Origin: Kitasatospora herbaricolor
GTDB taxonomy: Bacteria > Actinomycetota > Actinomycetes > Streptomycetales > Streptomycetaceae
Direction of reading: 5' to 3'
DNA: 64,000 nucleotides
Assembly: GCF_030813695.1 (NCBI RefSeq)
Contig: NZ_JAUSVA010000002.1
Location: forward strand, 9,013,501 to 9,077,500
Shown: one piece after another, positions 34,908 through 44,210 of the stretch
Layout: each line of letters opens with the position of its first letter
Numbering within the stretch: position 1 is the first letter of the stretch
Notes under the pieces: generated by a model
What the model was told of the DNA's origin: nothing
Databases searched by the model: none
Seen by the model: only the letters and a program-made list of their open reading frames with translations
Made by a program: the position numbers and the translations under genes

Positions 34908-36164
34908 TCAGACCGGCGGGCGTTCGTCCAGCACCTGCTGCAGCTTGCCGGTCCGCGGGTTGGTGACCAGCTCGGAACGGGGGACCCATTCGACGGTCAG
35001 GTGGTGGACGGCGCCGGACGCCACCTCCGCCGGGTAGAGCGGCCGGGCGGTGTAGACGGCCTCGACGAGCCGTTCCGCGAGGCCGGCGGGCGGCTCCTCG
35101 GTGTACCCGAGGCGCAGGATCAGGCCGTCCCGGCCGTCCCAGCGGCGTTGCACCATCTGCATGCCGGCGATGACGTGCTCCGGGTCGGCGGCGACCAGCA
35201 CAGCGCGGATCTCCTCGGTGGGCATCGCCACCGTCCCGACCCGGGCACCCTCGACGGACCTGCCCAGCAGCCGGAACCGCTGCCGCCCGGGGTCGACCCA
35301 CTCGGCGCGGTCGCCGGTCGGGTAGCGCAGGATCGGCATCAGGGTGCGGAACAGGTTGGTGACCACCACCCGGCCGGGCACCCCGGGCTTGGTCACCGAC
35401 TCGCCGGTCACCTCGTCCACCAGCTCCACCAGCGTGCGGTTCGGGAAGGCCTCGTGCACCCGGACGTCCTCGCCCGGCACCGGCGCGCCGACCAGCCCGG
35501 CGTCCACCGAGGCGTAGCCGACCGAGGAGACGGCGGCCTTGGGGAAGGCCCGCGACAGGATCGGCCGCAGGTCGGCGAAGAGCAGGTCGCCGCCGAAGAG
35601 CAGCAGTTCCACCGAGTCGGCGACCTGGCCGCGCCGGACCAGGCACTCGGCCACCGCGCTGAGCTTCATCGGCTCGCCGGCCAGGACGTGCACGCCGAAC
35701 CCCTCGATCAGGTCGGCGATCCAGTCGTCGGAGGCGGCGCCGCCGACCGGCAGGCGGACGTTGTCCACCGGCGCGTGGTGCAGCGCGTTCTCGATGTAGA
35801 GGAACCCGCCGTACAGTTCGCCGGCGCAGAACAGGTTGGCCACCCGGTGTCCGGGCTTCAGCCCGGCCTGGACCATGCCCGCCCCGAAGGCCGTCACCGA
35901 GTCGGCGTGCTCGGTGCGCGACCAGGGCGAGAACTTGGGCACGCCGGTGGTGCCCCCGGTCTTGTAGACGCCGGCGTCGGTGAGCGGTCCGGTCAGCAGG
36001 CGGTTGTCCGGCCAGGTGTTGGCGGCCCAGAAGGCCACCTGGTCGATGACGGGCAGCTGGGTGATGTGCGAGACCGTCCGCGGTACGTCGCGGTACAGCT
36101 CGGCGTAGAACGGCGAGTGGGTGCGGGCGTGGTCGACCAGTTCTTGAAGCGGCTTCGCGGGCAC
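34908..36164 (-). CDS. PaaK-like adenylate-forming ligase 2
   Basis: 418 aa, GTG start with GGAGAGG 5 nt upstream. It resembles the phenylacetate-CoA ligase (PaaK) branch of the ANL superfamily: P-loop YKTGGTTGVPKFSP (about residues 70-83), LLLFGGDLL, RYPTGDRAEW (the A7-type motif) and a small C-terminal domain ending NPRTGKLQQVL, with the likely catalytic Lys. Such enzymes activate a carboxylic acid as an acyl-AMP and pass it to CoA or another acceptor. It is the last gene of the leftward cluster, 9 bp after the SDR gene. The substrate cannot be read from the sequence. Confidence 0.8.
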   Translation of the reverse strand: MPAKPLQELVDHARTHSPFYAELYRDVPRTVSHITQLPVIDQVAFWAANTWPDNRLLTGPLTDAGVYKTGGTTGVPKFSPWSRTEHADSVTAFGAGMVQAGLKPGHRVANLFCAGELYGGFLYIENALHHAPVDNVRLPVGGAASDDWIADLIEGFGVHVLAGEPMKLSAVAECLVRRGQVADSVELLLFGGDLLFADLRPILSRAFPKAAVSSVGYASVDAGLVGAPVPGEDVRVHEAFPNRTLVELVDEVTGESVTKPGVPGRVVVTNLFRTLMPILRYPTGDRAEWVDPGRQRFRLLGRSVEGARVGTVAMPTEEIRAVLVAADPEHVIAGMQMVQRRWDGRDGLILRLGYTEEPPAGLAERLVEAVYTARPLYPAEVASGAVHHLTVEWVPRSELVTNPRTGKLQQVLDERPPV

Positions 36165-36172
36165 TGCCTCTC

Positions 36173-37048
36173 CTACCTTTCGGGGGAATCCGGTTGGCCG
36201 ATCCAGGTGCGGGCGAGCCGTTGCACGGCGCTGCCGTCCCGGTCGGTGATCTTCTGGTCCAGGTACGCGGCGGCCCAGGCGCCGGCCGGCACCCGGAAGG
36301 CCGGCCGGTCGGCGCGCAGGGTGTCCACGACGACGTCGGCGACCTCCCGGGCCGGCTGCCCGGCGCCCTCCCAGCCCTGGCCGCCGACCCAGTCGAGGTA
36401 GTCGGCGAAGGTGGGGGCGTAGGGGCCGGACGCGGCCTGGATGGTCCGCCGGTCGATGTCGGGGAAGACCCCGAACGAGGTGTCCGGCACGAAGCCCGGC
36501 ACCACGACGGAGACCCGCACCCCGTGCGCCCCGGCGACCGGGGCCAGGCTCTCCATGAACCCCTCGACGGCGAACTTGGCCGCGCAGTAGGCCTCGTTGA
36601 ACGGCTGGCCGACGATCCCGTGCACGCTGCCGATGGTCACCAGCCGCCCCCGGGCGGCCCGCAGCAGCGGCATCGCGGCCCGGCTCACCTCGACCACGCC
36701 GAAGAAGTTCACCTCCAGGTTGGCCCGCAGCGCGGCCGTCGTCGACATCTCCAGGGTGGGGTCGAAGTTGGACACGCCCGCGTTGTTGACCACCGCGTCC
36801 AGCCGCCCGTAGGCGCGCCCGACCTCCTCCACGCAGGCGGCGACCGAGTCGGCGTCGGTGACGTCCAGGCGGCGGACGTCCAGCGTGACCCCGGCCCGTT
36901 GGGCCGCCGCGCGCAGCGCCGCGTCCCGGCCGGGGTCCCGCATGGTCGCCACCGCCCTGAACCCGGCCCGGGCGGCGGCGACCGCGGTGGCCAGCCCGAT
37001 GCCCGAGGAGGTCCCGGTGATCAGCACGACCCCGTGGTCCGCCGTCAT
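36173..37048 (-). CDS. Short-chain dehydrogenase/reductase
   Basis: 291 aa. Classical SDR motifs are present: cofactor loop TGTSSGIG near residue 11, VVNNAGVS, the catalytic Ser in VTIGSVHG, and YCAAK with the catalytic Tyr and Lys. TMRDP after the second beta strand places an Arg where NADP(H) enzymes often carry one. It would reduce a ketone or oxidise an alcohol in the cluster product. It overlaps the MFS gene by 4 bp (ATGA), indicating translational coupling. Confidence 0.88.
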   Translation of the reverse strand: MTADHGVVLITGTSSGIGLATAVAAARAGFRAVATMRDPGRDAALRAAAQRAGVTLDVRRLDVTDADSVAACVEEVGRAYGRLDAVVNNAGVSNFDPTLEMSTTAALRANLEVNFFGVVEVSRAAMPLLRAARGRLVTIGSVHGIVGQPFNEAYCAAKFAVEGFMESLAPVAGAHGVRVSVVVPGFVPDTSFGVFPDIDRRTIQAASGPYAPTFADYLDWVGGQGWEGAGQPAREVADVVVDTLRADRPAFRVPAGAWAAAYLDQKITDRDGSAVQRLARTWIGQPDSPER

Positions 37049-38358
37049 GACGCGCTGTCGGCCAGCGCCGACTCCGTACCGGCGGCCGGACCGGGGCCGG
37101 TGGCCGACGCCTTGTCACGGGCCGCCGCGTCCAGCAGCGGCTGGATCCGGACGGCGGCCAGGAACGAGCAGGCCGCCAGCAGGGTGCCGCCGGCCATCAC
37201 GGCGCGGGTCGCGTCGAGGATCCCCAGCGGGCCGGTCAGCAGGGTGACGGCCACGCCGCCGGCCAGGGCGGCGAGCGGGATCACGCCCCAGGTGACGGTG
37301 CGGAACGCCGCGTGCATCACGCCCTGGTTCTGCGCGGACATCCGGGACTGCCGGGTGGGCGCGCTGCAGACGTTGATGCAGGACATGAAGAAGCCGTAGC
37401 AGCCCATCGTCACGGCGATCACCGGCGCGGCGGGCAGCGCGGGCGCGGCGAGCACGCCCAGCCCGACCAGGCAGTGCAGCAGCAGTGCCCAGGCCAGCGT
37501 CCGCCCGGTGCCCAGGCGTTCGCTGATCCGCGGGGCCACCACGGCGCCGGCCAGTGCGCCCACCGCCGCCACCGACATGGCCGCGCCGAAGGCGCCGACG
37601 GACAGGCCGAGCCCGCGGTAGGCGAGGACGGGCAGGACGGTGACGAAGACCGGGCCGCCGCAGTTGAGGGTCACGGCGGCGATCACCACCCGGCGCAGCA
37701 CCGGGTCGGCCCAGTTCAGCCGGAAGCCGGCCGTCAGCCGTTCCAGGACGGACCCGGTCGCCACGGTCTTCTCGCCCCAGGGGCGCATCGCTCGGAAGCA
37801 GACGGCCGAGACCAGGTAGCTGGCCGCGTCCACGAGCAGGGCGGCCACGCCGAGGGCGCTGTAGAGGCCTGCCGCGATCGAGGGGCCGGCGACCTCGGAG
37901 ACCGAGCCGCTGCCCTCCAGCCGGGAGTAGGCGCGGACGAGGTGCCGCTCGGGCACGACGGCGGGGACGGCGACCAGGTAGCCGACGTTGAAGAAGATCG
38001 TCGCGCCGCTGATCACCGCCACGCAGCCGAAGAGCAGCGGGGTGGAGAGCCGGTCCAGCCAGTAGGCGAGGGGGATGACCGCCACCGCCACCAGCCGCAC
38101 CAGGTCGCAGACGAGCATCGTCCGGCGCTTGTCCCACCGGTCGACCAGCACGCCGGCGACCGGCCCGAGCAGCGGGATCCCCAGGTACTGGGCCATCGCG
38201 ACCGCGCCGACCTGGAGCGCGCTCGCGTGCAGGACGAAGATCATCAGGGTCGGCACCACGAACACGGTGACCCGGTCGCCGACCGTGCTGACGGTCTGTC
38301 CGGCCCAGAAGAGGTTGAACCCGCCTCCCAGGGAGACCGGGCGTCGGGGCTTCCTCAT
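37045..38358 (-). CDS. MFS transporter
   Basis: 437 aa with about 12 hydrophobic segments. The loop 2-3 signature is GVLVDRWDKRRTMLVCDLVR, typical of the MFS_3 (EntS-like) exporter group. It sits inside the operon with ATGA overlaps on both sides (PaaK-like ligase 1 upstream, SDR downstream), so it is probably the exporter or self-resistance pump for the product. Confidence 0.88.
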   Translation of the reverse strand: MRKPRRPVSLGGGFNLFWAGQTVSTVGDRVTVFVVPTLMIFVLHASALQVGAVAMAQYLGIPLLGPVAGVLVDRWDKRRTMLVCDLVRLVAVAVIPLAYWLDRLSTPLLFGCVAVISGATIFFNVGYLVAVPAVVPERHLVRAYSRLEGSGSVSEVAGPSIAAGLYSALGVAALLVDAASYLVSAVCFRAMRPWGEKTVATGSVLERLTAGFRLNWADPVLRRVVIAAVTLNCGGPVFVTVLPVLAYRGLGLSVGAFGAAMSVAAVGALAGAVVAPRISERLGTGRTLAWALLLHCLVGLGVLAAPALPAAPVIAVTMGCYGFFMSCINVCSAPTRQSRMSAQNQGVMHAAFRTVTWGVIPLAALAGGVAVTLLTGPLGILDATRAVMAGGTLLAACSFLAAVRIQPLLDAAARDKASATGPGPAAGTESALADSAS

Positions 38359-39605
38359 GACTCCTCCCGGACCACGAGCCGGGAGGTCTTGCCGGTCCGC
38401 TCGTTGCTGATCAACTCGTCCGCCAGGCGGACCCGGAAGGACTCCGGGTCGTGCTGGAAGGCCGTGCTCAGGGTGAAGGTCGCCGACAGCAGTTCCCGGC
38501 GCAGCCGTTCGGGCTCCGGGGCGCCGTCCGGAGCGGACCCCGGGGCGGATTGCGCCGCGCTCAGCAGCAGGACCTCCACCGTGGCGGCCCGGCCGCTCCG
38601 TTCGGTGATCACCACCTGTGCCCGGGACACCCCCGGCTCCCGCTCCACCCGCCCGACGATCTCGTCCACGTCCAGGCCCAGGCCGCGGACCTGCACCACG
38701 CTGTCCCGTCGGCCGAGCACCCGCATCGCCCGGCCGGGCCGCCCGCACGGGCAGGGCTCCAGCCGGCCCGCGTCGCCGGTCCGGTAGCGCAGGACGGGGT
38801 TCAGCATCTCCGGGTCGAGCGTGGTGAAGTCCAGCAGGTCGTCCGGGCCGACGTGCACCAGCTGCCGGGGGAGGGTGTGGAAGGTGTCCGCCGGGCAGTC
38901 CGGGGTGTTGGTGCCCACCACCCAGGTCTCGGTGCTGCCGAACATCCCCCAGCGCCGGGCCTGCGGCGCGACCTCGGCCATGTCCCGCTCCAGCTGGGGC
39001 TGCCAGGCCTCGCCGAGCCAGATCACCTTGCGCAGGGCCGGCAGTTTCAGCCCGGCGGCCCGCGCGTGCGCGAACCAGGTCTGCAGCACGCTGGGCGTCC
39101 CGCCGATCGCGGTGACGCCGCGGGCGGCGAAGAAGCCCAACCAGTCGTCGTACTCCTCCCTGGTGACCGAGCCCAGCGCGATCACCTGGCAGCCGGACAG
39201 GTCGGCCAGCGCGGCGGCCAGGAAGTGCGCGCCCCACATCCGGCCGGCGCCCCAGGCGTTGACGAAGACGTCCTCGCGGTCCAGCGGCTGCCAGTGCGCG
39301 TGCACGCCGGCCATGTAGAAGCCGGTCGGCGCGTGGCCGACCTTCGGCGCGCCGGTGCTGCCGCCGCTCTGGAACAGCCAGGTGGCCCCGTGCTCGGCCC
39401 GGGGCTCCAGGTGCGCGAGGGCGGTGTTGAGGTCGTCCTTCGCCATCGGCGGCAGGGCGGCGAGTTCGTCCAGGGTGCGGACCTCCTGGTCCGCGGGGTA
39501 GCGCGCGGCCAGCCCGGGAACGGACTTCAGCAGGCCGAGCGACCGGCGGGCGACGTGCAGCTGCGGCTCGGCCGCCGCCGGCGGGAGCGAGAAGTCGCCG
39601 GTCAT
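38355..39605 (-). CDS. PaaK-like adenylate-forming ligase 1
   Basis: 416 aa. ANL-superfamily motifs: LFQSGGSTGAPKVG (P-loop), WGMFGSTETW (A5-like), LRYRTGDAGRL (A7), a CPCGR segment and a C-terminal domain ending SNERTGKTSRLVV with a likely catalytic Lys. It differs clearly from ligase 2, so the two probably activate different acids. ATG overlaps the stop of the ATP-grasp gene (ATGA). The substrate is unknown. Confidence 0.8.
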   Translation of the reverse strand: MTGDFSLPPAAAEPQLHVARRSLGLLKSVPGLAARYPADQEVRTLDELAALPPMAKDDLNTALAHLEPRAEHGATWLFQSGGSTGAPKVGHAPTGFYMAGVHAHWQPLDREDVFVNAWGAGRMWGAHFLAAALADLSGCQVIALGSVTREEYDDWLGFFAARGVTAIGGTPSVLQTWFAHARAAGLKLPALRKVIWLGEAWQPQLERDMAEVAPQARRWGMFGSTETWVVGTNTPDCPADTFHTLPRQLVHVGPDDLLDFTTLDPEMLNPVLRYRTGDAGRLEPCPCGRPGRAMRVLGRRDSVVQVRGLGLDVDEIVGRVEREPGVSRAQVVITERSGRAATVEVLLLSAAQSAPGSAPDGAPEPERLRRELLSATFTLSTAFQHDPESFRVRLADELISNERTGKTSRLVVREES

Positions 39606-40672
39606 GCCGTCACCGTCCCCGGGGCGATCACTGCCGTGCGGGTGCCGGTGCCGTTGGCCAGCCACTTGGCGTGGGCGGTGCGGTAGGCGGCGAAGCGGGC
39701 GCGGGTGATGTCCCGCTGGAGGGTGCGGTGCGGATCGTCGAAGTCGGGCGCGATCACCCCGTCCGGCTCCAGCTCGGAGAACCAGAACCGCTCGCCGTCG
39801 TGCAGGAAGTCGATGCAGAAGAAAGGGATCGGCAGGCGCTCCGCGAAGTACGCGGTGGCCGCGGCCAGCTCGTCCGGTACGGGCGGGAACTCCATGGCGC
39901 CGCCCCGGCTGGCGTTGGCCACCGGCGAGCCCGGCCCGGGGATCCGCTTCATCACGGCGTACGGCTCGCCGTCCACCACGTACACCCGGTAGTCGACGGT
40001 GCCGTCGCCGAGGTAGGGCTGGACCACGAGGGTGGTGTCGCCGCCCTGCGCCAGGCTGGCCAGGCCCCGGATGTCCTCGGGGCCGCGGGCCAGGTTGATC
40101 CCGCCGCCGCCGCACCACCCGGCCGGCTTGACCAGGGCCGGGTAGGTCACGTTCCTGAGCGCCACTTCGTGGAGGTTCTTGTCGACGTCACGGCCGGTAC
40201 CGATCCGGACGGTGGGGATCGGCGGCACCGGGGAGCCGCCCAGGTGCAGCAGGGTGGCCAGTTTGTCGTTGCCGATCAGCGACACCTGCGGCGGGAACGG
40301 CAGGTAGAAGCCGCTCTGTTCGAGCACGGCGTAGAGCGCGTACTGGTTGAAGATGTCCATCGACTGGTAGGGCAGCGAGTACAGCGCGGTGACGAAGAGG
40401 GTGTCCTGCGGGGACACCGGCTCGCCGTCCACGTAGACCTGGGGACTGCCGGTGACGGTGGCGTCCACGGTCACCGCGTCCGGTGCGTGCCTGGTCCAGC
40501 TCATGCCGAGGCTGTCGGCGACCTCGGCGTAGAGGTTCCAGAAGAACTCCGGCCACATGGCGGCGGCCCGGGTGGACTCCCGGTCGGGGAAGATCCAGCA
40601 CATGCGGCGCAGCGGGCCGTCGGGAGCGGGCGCCGTGCCGTCGGGCTCGCGCGTCGTCGGGGGTTTGGTCAT
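39602..40672 (-). CDS. ATP-grasp ligase (RimK-like)
   Basis: 356 aa from ATG 40672 with TGAGGA upstream (GTG 40684 is also in frame). The ATP-grasp fold is indicated by YPALVKPAGWCGGGGINLARG (nucleotide-binding loop), TTLVVQPYLGDGTVDYRVYVVDGEPYAVMKR and a metal-binding segment FCIDFLHDGERFWFSELEPDG. ATP-grasp ligases join a carboxylate to an amine through an acyl phosphate, often making amide bonds in small peptides or amino acid conjugates. In this cluster it is the best candidate for peptide-bond formation outside an NRPS. Confidence 0.8.
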   Translation of the reverse strand: MTKPPTTREPDGTAPAPDGPLRRMCWIFPDRESTRAAAMWPEFFWNLYAEVADSLGMSWTRHAPDAVTVDATVTGSPQVYVDGEPVSPQDTLFVTALYSLPYQSMDIFNQYALYAVLEQSGFYLPFPPQVSLIGNDKLATLLHLGGSPVPPIPTVRIGTGRDVDKNLHEVALRNVTYPALVKPAGWCGGGGINLARGPEDIRGLASLAQGGDTTLVVQPYLGDGTVDYRVYVVDGEPYAVMKRIPGPGSPVANASRGGAMEFPPVPDELAAATAYFAERLPIPFFCIDFLHDGERFWFSELEPDGVIAPDFDDPHRTLQRDITRARFAAYRTAHAKWLANGTGTRTAVIAPGTVTA

Positions 40673-40698
40673 CGTGATCCTCACGGAGAAGCGTCACC

Positions 40699-40735
40699 GG
40701 GGTGCGTGCGGGTGCGTGCGGGTGTGTGCGGGGGA
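40699..40735. repeat. 10-bp tandem GTGCGTGCGG-type repeat
   Basis: About three imperfect copies of GTGCGTGCGG lie in the 127-bp gap between the aminomutase stop and the ATP-grasp start. No separate promoter is evident in the gap. Confidence 0.6.
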
Positions 40736-40799
40736 GGCGCGTGGAGGTGCGGGCGCGGCTGCGGTTCGCGCCGGGGCGGGAGGCAGGTGCCGGCCCGGC

Positions 40800-42197
40800 T
40801 CAGGACCGCGGGCCGTCGGACCCTTGCCCGGACCACCAGCGCCGGCCGGCCTCGGGCAGGGTGTCCACCGGGTCGTAGTACGGGTGCCGGCGGTCGAGCA
40901 GCGAGTCCGGCCCGGCGTCGCCCGCCTCCCGGACGTCGAGGGCGGTGCGGTAGTTCTTGGTCCAGTAGGAGATGCCGCGTTCGCGGTCGTACGCGACCGC
41001 CTGGTGCACCCAGCGTTTGCCCACCCGGGGTACGTCGCAGACGATCCGCGGGGTGGCGTGGCCGGGCAGGTAGCCCATGATCGACTCCTGCAGCAGCTGC
41101 GCCTCGTGCACGGAGGTGCGCCAGTGCTCGGCGTTGGGGATCATGTCGCAGAGGTAGAAGTAGTAGGGCAGGATGTTCGCCTCGTCCTGGAGGGCGAAGC
41201 AGAGGTCCAGCAGGTCGCCCGGGGTGGCGTTGACGCCGCGCATCAGCACGCCCTGGTTGCGGACGTCCCGGACACCGGCGTCCAGCAGCGCCCGGGCCGC
41301 CTCGGCGACCAGCGGCGTCACCGACTGCGCGTGGTTGGCGTGGGTGTGCACGGCGAGGTTGACCGCGCGCCGGGCCGCGACCGCGGCCACCCGGCGCAGT
41401 CCCTCGACCACCCGGGGCTGCAGCCAGTGCTGCGGCAGGCCCACCACCGCCTTGCTGGCGAGCCGGATGTCCCGCACCGAGCCGAGTTCCAGCAGCCGGA
41501 GCAGGAACGACTCCAGTTGCGGCCAGGGCACGTTGGCCAGGTCGCCGCCGGAGACCACCACGTCGCGCACGGTCGGCGTGCGCTTCAGGTAGTCCAGCAT
41601 CTGCTCCTGCCGGTCGCGGGGCCGCAGCACCAGCCGGGCCTTGGTGACCTGCGCGGTGGAGTTGCCCACCAGGTCCATCCGGGTGCAGTGCCCGCAGTAC
41701 TGCGGGCAGGTGGAGACCAGCTCGGCCAGCACCTTGGTGGGGTAGCGATGGGTGAGCCCCTCCACCACCCACATCTCGGCCTCGTGCAGCGAGTCGCGCT
41801 CCGCCTTGGGATGGCTCGGCCACCGCGGGTGCCGGTCCGCGCGCACGGGCAGCATGTAGCGGCGGACGGGGTCGGCCAGGAACGCCTCGGTGAACGCCCC
41901 GGGCTCGGTCGGGGCGGTGGGCGCCATGGTGTTGAGCATCTGCGGCGGCAGCAGCATCGACATGGTGGCGAACTGCTCCTGGTCGGCGGTGAGTTCCAGG
42001 TAGAACCGGTCGGTCAGCAGGTCGCCGACGACGGCCCGGAGCTGCCGGAGGTTCTGCACGCAGTGCGCCCGCTGCCACTGGGCGTCCCGCCACTGCGCCG
42101 TGGTGACGTCGCGCCACCCCGGCAGCCGGCGCCAGTCCGGCTCGGCCAGCGGGGTCCGCACGTACTGGTACGGCTGCCGGATCACGTGAGGGTCCAT
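40800..42197 (-). CDS. Lysine 2,3-aminomutase-like radical SAM/PLP enzyme
   Basis: 465 aa. The radical SAM cluster motif CPQYCGHC (CxxxCxxC) is followed by the KamA-family segments VVVSGGDLANV, NTH-like VHTHANHAQS, NQGVLMRGVN and PYYFYLCDMIPNAEHWRTSV. GKRWVHQ near the end carries the Lys expected to bind PLP. KamA-family enzymes move an alpha-amino group to the beta carbon using 5'-deoxyadenosyl radical chemistry. The sequence is divergent from primary lysine aminomutases, so the substrate (lysine, arginine, glutamate or another amino acid) is open. It follows the acyl-AMP ligase gene by 8 bp. Confidence 0.85.
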   Translation of the reverse strand: MDPHVIRQPYQYVRTPLAEPDWRRLPGWRDVTTAQWRDAQWQRAHCVQNLRQLRAVVGDLLTDRFYLELTADQEQFATMSMLLPPQMLNTMAPTAPTEPGAFTEAFLADPVRRYMLPVRADRHPRWPSHPKAERDSLHEAEMWVVEGLTHRYPTKVLAELVSTCPQYCGHCTRMDLVGNSTAQVTKARLVLRPRDRQEQMLDYLKRTPTVRDVVVSGGDLANVPWPQLESFLLRLLELGSVRDIRLASKAVVGLPQHWLQPRVVEGLRRVAAVAARRAVNLAVHTHANHAQSVTPLVAEAARALLDAGVRDVRNQGVLMRGVNATPGDLLDLCFALQDEANILPYYFYLCDMIPNAEHWRTSVHEAQLLQESIMGYLPGHATPRIVCDVPRVGKRWVHQAVAYDRERGISYWTKNYRTALDVREAGDAGPDSLLDRRHPYYDPVDTLPEAGRRWWSGQGSDGPRS

Positions 42198-42205
42198 CGG
42201 TGGTG

Positions 42206-43912
42206 CTACTGGCCGGTGAAGAGGGTGGCGAAGCGGGTCCGCAGTTCGCGCTTGAGCACCTTGCCGGTGGGCCCGAGCGGGAAGTCCGCGGGCGCACGGG
42301 CGATGCTGACGGCGGCGAGCGGGGTCAGACCGGCCCCCGCCAGCGCCTTGTTGGCGGCCTCCTGCACCTCCTCGGCCGCGAGCTGAGCGGCGTCGGCCTG
42401 CAACTGCACCACGGCGATCGGCCGTTGGCCCTCCCCGGGCGGACCGGGCACGCCGACCACCGAGCAGTCCCGGACCAGCTCGGCGCAGTCGGCCAGCAGC
42501 ACCTCCTCGATCGGCAGGCTGTACACCGGGCCGCTCACGGTGTCGATCACGTCCACCGTGCGGTCGAGGTGGTAGAACCGGCCCTCGGCGTCGCGCCGGG
42601 CCACGTCACCGGTGAGCCAGTGGCCGGCCAGTTCGAAGGTGGCGGTCAGCCGGGGGTTGTTCCAGTAGCCCGGGGTCAGCGAGGGGCTGACCACCGCGAG
42701 CATCCCGACCGTGCCGTCCGGGACTTCGTCGCCGTTCTCGTCCAGCACGGCGGCCCTGACCACCGCCTCGGTGGGGCGGCCGACGCAGCGGTCGTCCCGG
42801 GGGCTCTCGGGCGCGGTCACCTGGCCGAACAGCGCCATGCCCATCTCCGAGGAGCCCAGGCCGTCGATGAACTGCGAGCCGGGCAGGGCGGCTTCGGCGG
42901 CCTGCTGCTGCGGGAGCAGCCAGGGCTTGATCAGACCCGCCGGGCGCTCCCCGAGCTGGACCAGGCGCCGGATGTGCCCGTAGTGCGCGCTGTCGCCGGT
43001 GTTGAACCAGGAGTGCACCTTCGCCGCGCCCTTGGCCGGCAGTTCGCCGGTGGCCAGCTCGACGAAGGTCCGCGGGAAGGAGGCGACCATGGTGGGCAGG
43101 AAGGCCTCCATCACCGGCTCGACCACCGAGCGCCGCCAGTCCGACATCACCACGGTCGGCAGGCCGATCAGCGCGGCGGTGAGGAAGTAGCTGAGGCCGC
43201 CGGCGTGGGTGTGCGGCATCAGCGACATCAGCCGGTCGTACGGCTCCGCCGGGAAGCGCTCCATCCGCGGCTGCTTGCCGTCCCAGAACTGCCGGTGCGC
43301 CAGCATGGTGGACTTCGGCGTGCCGGTGGTGCCGGAGGAGTGGATCAGCCCGACCACGTCGTCCGCGGCGTGCCGGTACGGGTAGTCCTCGGGCAGCGCC
43401 GCCGATCCGGCGTCGAAGGCCTGGATCTCGGCCGCCATGGCGATGAAGCGCGGGCGCTGCCTCGGGTCCTCGCGGTAGGCCGAGGCGAGCCGGGTGGGGT
43501 CGTCCGCGACGATGCCGACCACGCCCACGTGGTTGAGGTAGCGCACCATCACGTCGTGCCGCATGGCGTCGTTGACCAGGGCGGGCACGGCGCCGAGCGC
43601 GGTGAGTGCGAGGAAGTGCAGGACGGGCTCCAGGCCCTCGCCGACCACCACGCCGACCGGCTCGCCGGGGCGCACGCCGTTCGCCCGGTACCAGGTGGCG
43701 TAGCGGTCGCGCAGGGCGGCGAGGTCGAGCAGGCTGTGCCCTCGCAGCACCACGGCGCCGCGGTGGTCGGTGTGGTGGCTGTAGGCGAACGGCACGGCGC
43801 GGTTGGGGTTCACCGCGATGGCGTGGTCCAGGAAATTGCCGGCACCGAGGGTCGCCTCGGTCATCAGCTGCCGTCTGGCGGCGAGGGGCGCGATGGAACT
43901 CTGTTCGCTCAT
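42206..43912 (-). CDS. Acyl-AMP/acyl-CoA ligase-like enzyme
   Basis: 568 aa, ATG behind GGGAG. Full-length ANL-superfamily enzyme: HSSGTTGTPKSTMLAH (P-loop), SWFNTGDSAHYG, DGLGSSEMGM (A5), HWLTGDVARRD (A7) and GPTGKVLKRELR (A10, catalytic Lys). It resembles long-chain or aryl acid ligases more than amino acid adenylation domains. Together with the two PaaK-like enzymes and the lone A domain, it makes four adenylate-forming enzymes in one cluster. It opens the second part of the operon, after a 298-bp gap. Confidence 0.82.
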   Translation of the reverse strand: MSEQSSIAPLAARRQLMTEATLGAGNFLDHAIAVNPNRAVPFAYSHHTDHRGAVVLRGHSLLDLAALRDRYATWYRANGVRPGEPVGVVVGEGLEPVLHFLALTALGAVPALVNDAMRHDVMVRYLNHVGVVGIVADDPTRLASAYREDPRQRPRFIAMAAEIQAFDAGSAALPEDYPYRHAADDVVGLIHSSGTTGTPKSTMLAHRQFWDGKQPRMERFPAEPYDRLMSLMPHTHAGGLSYFLTAALIGLPTVVMSDWRRSVVEPVMEAFLPTMVASFPRTFVELATGELPAKGAAKVHSWFNTGDSAHYGHIRRLVQLGERPAGLIKPWLLPQQQAAEAALPGSQFIDGLGSSEMGMALFGQVTAPESPRDDRCVGRPTEAVVRAAVLDENGDEVPDGTVGMLAVVSPSLTPGYWNNPRLTATFELAGHWLTGDVARRDAEGRFYHLDRTVDVIDTVSGPVYSLPIEEVLLADCAELVRDCSVVGVPGPPGEGQRPIAVVQLQADAAQLAAEEVQEAANKALAGAGLTPLAAVSIARAPADFPLGPTGKVLKRELRTRFATLFTGQ

Positions 43913-44210
43913 GGCGGTCTCCCGGGGATGCGGCGCCCGGCACGGGTTCTTGTGGAACCGGCGTCGGGCTGACTGGGTGAGGCAGAACCAGCCCACGGTG
44001 GACTGGTGGTCCAGTGGTGAGGGTCGAGCGGTGCGGCGGTGCGGTGGTTGGGCCGGTGGGGGCGGGGGCGGTGGCCCGCGTTCGGGTCGCGCGGGGGCAT
44101 CACCGCGCCACGCCCGGAGCCCGTCCGGGGTCGGTCGGGTCCGTGGTCGGTCGGTTCGGGTGGAAGGCAGTTCGGTGGGGAAGGTCGTTCGGTGGGCCGC
44201 GGGGCCGGGG
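43913..44210. other. 298-bp gap inside the biosynthetic cluster
   Basis: Lies between the amine oxidase stop and the acyl-AMP ligase start. It is G-rich on the plus strand with scattered short dyads (ACTGG-TGGT-CCAGT near 44003-44016). It could hold an internal promoter for the distal genes, but no clear -10/-35 pair is seen and no gene. Confidence 0.4.
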
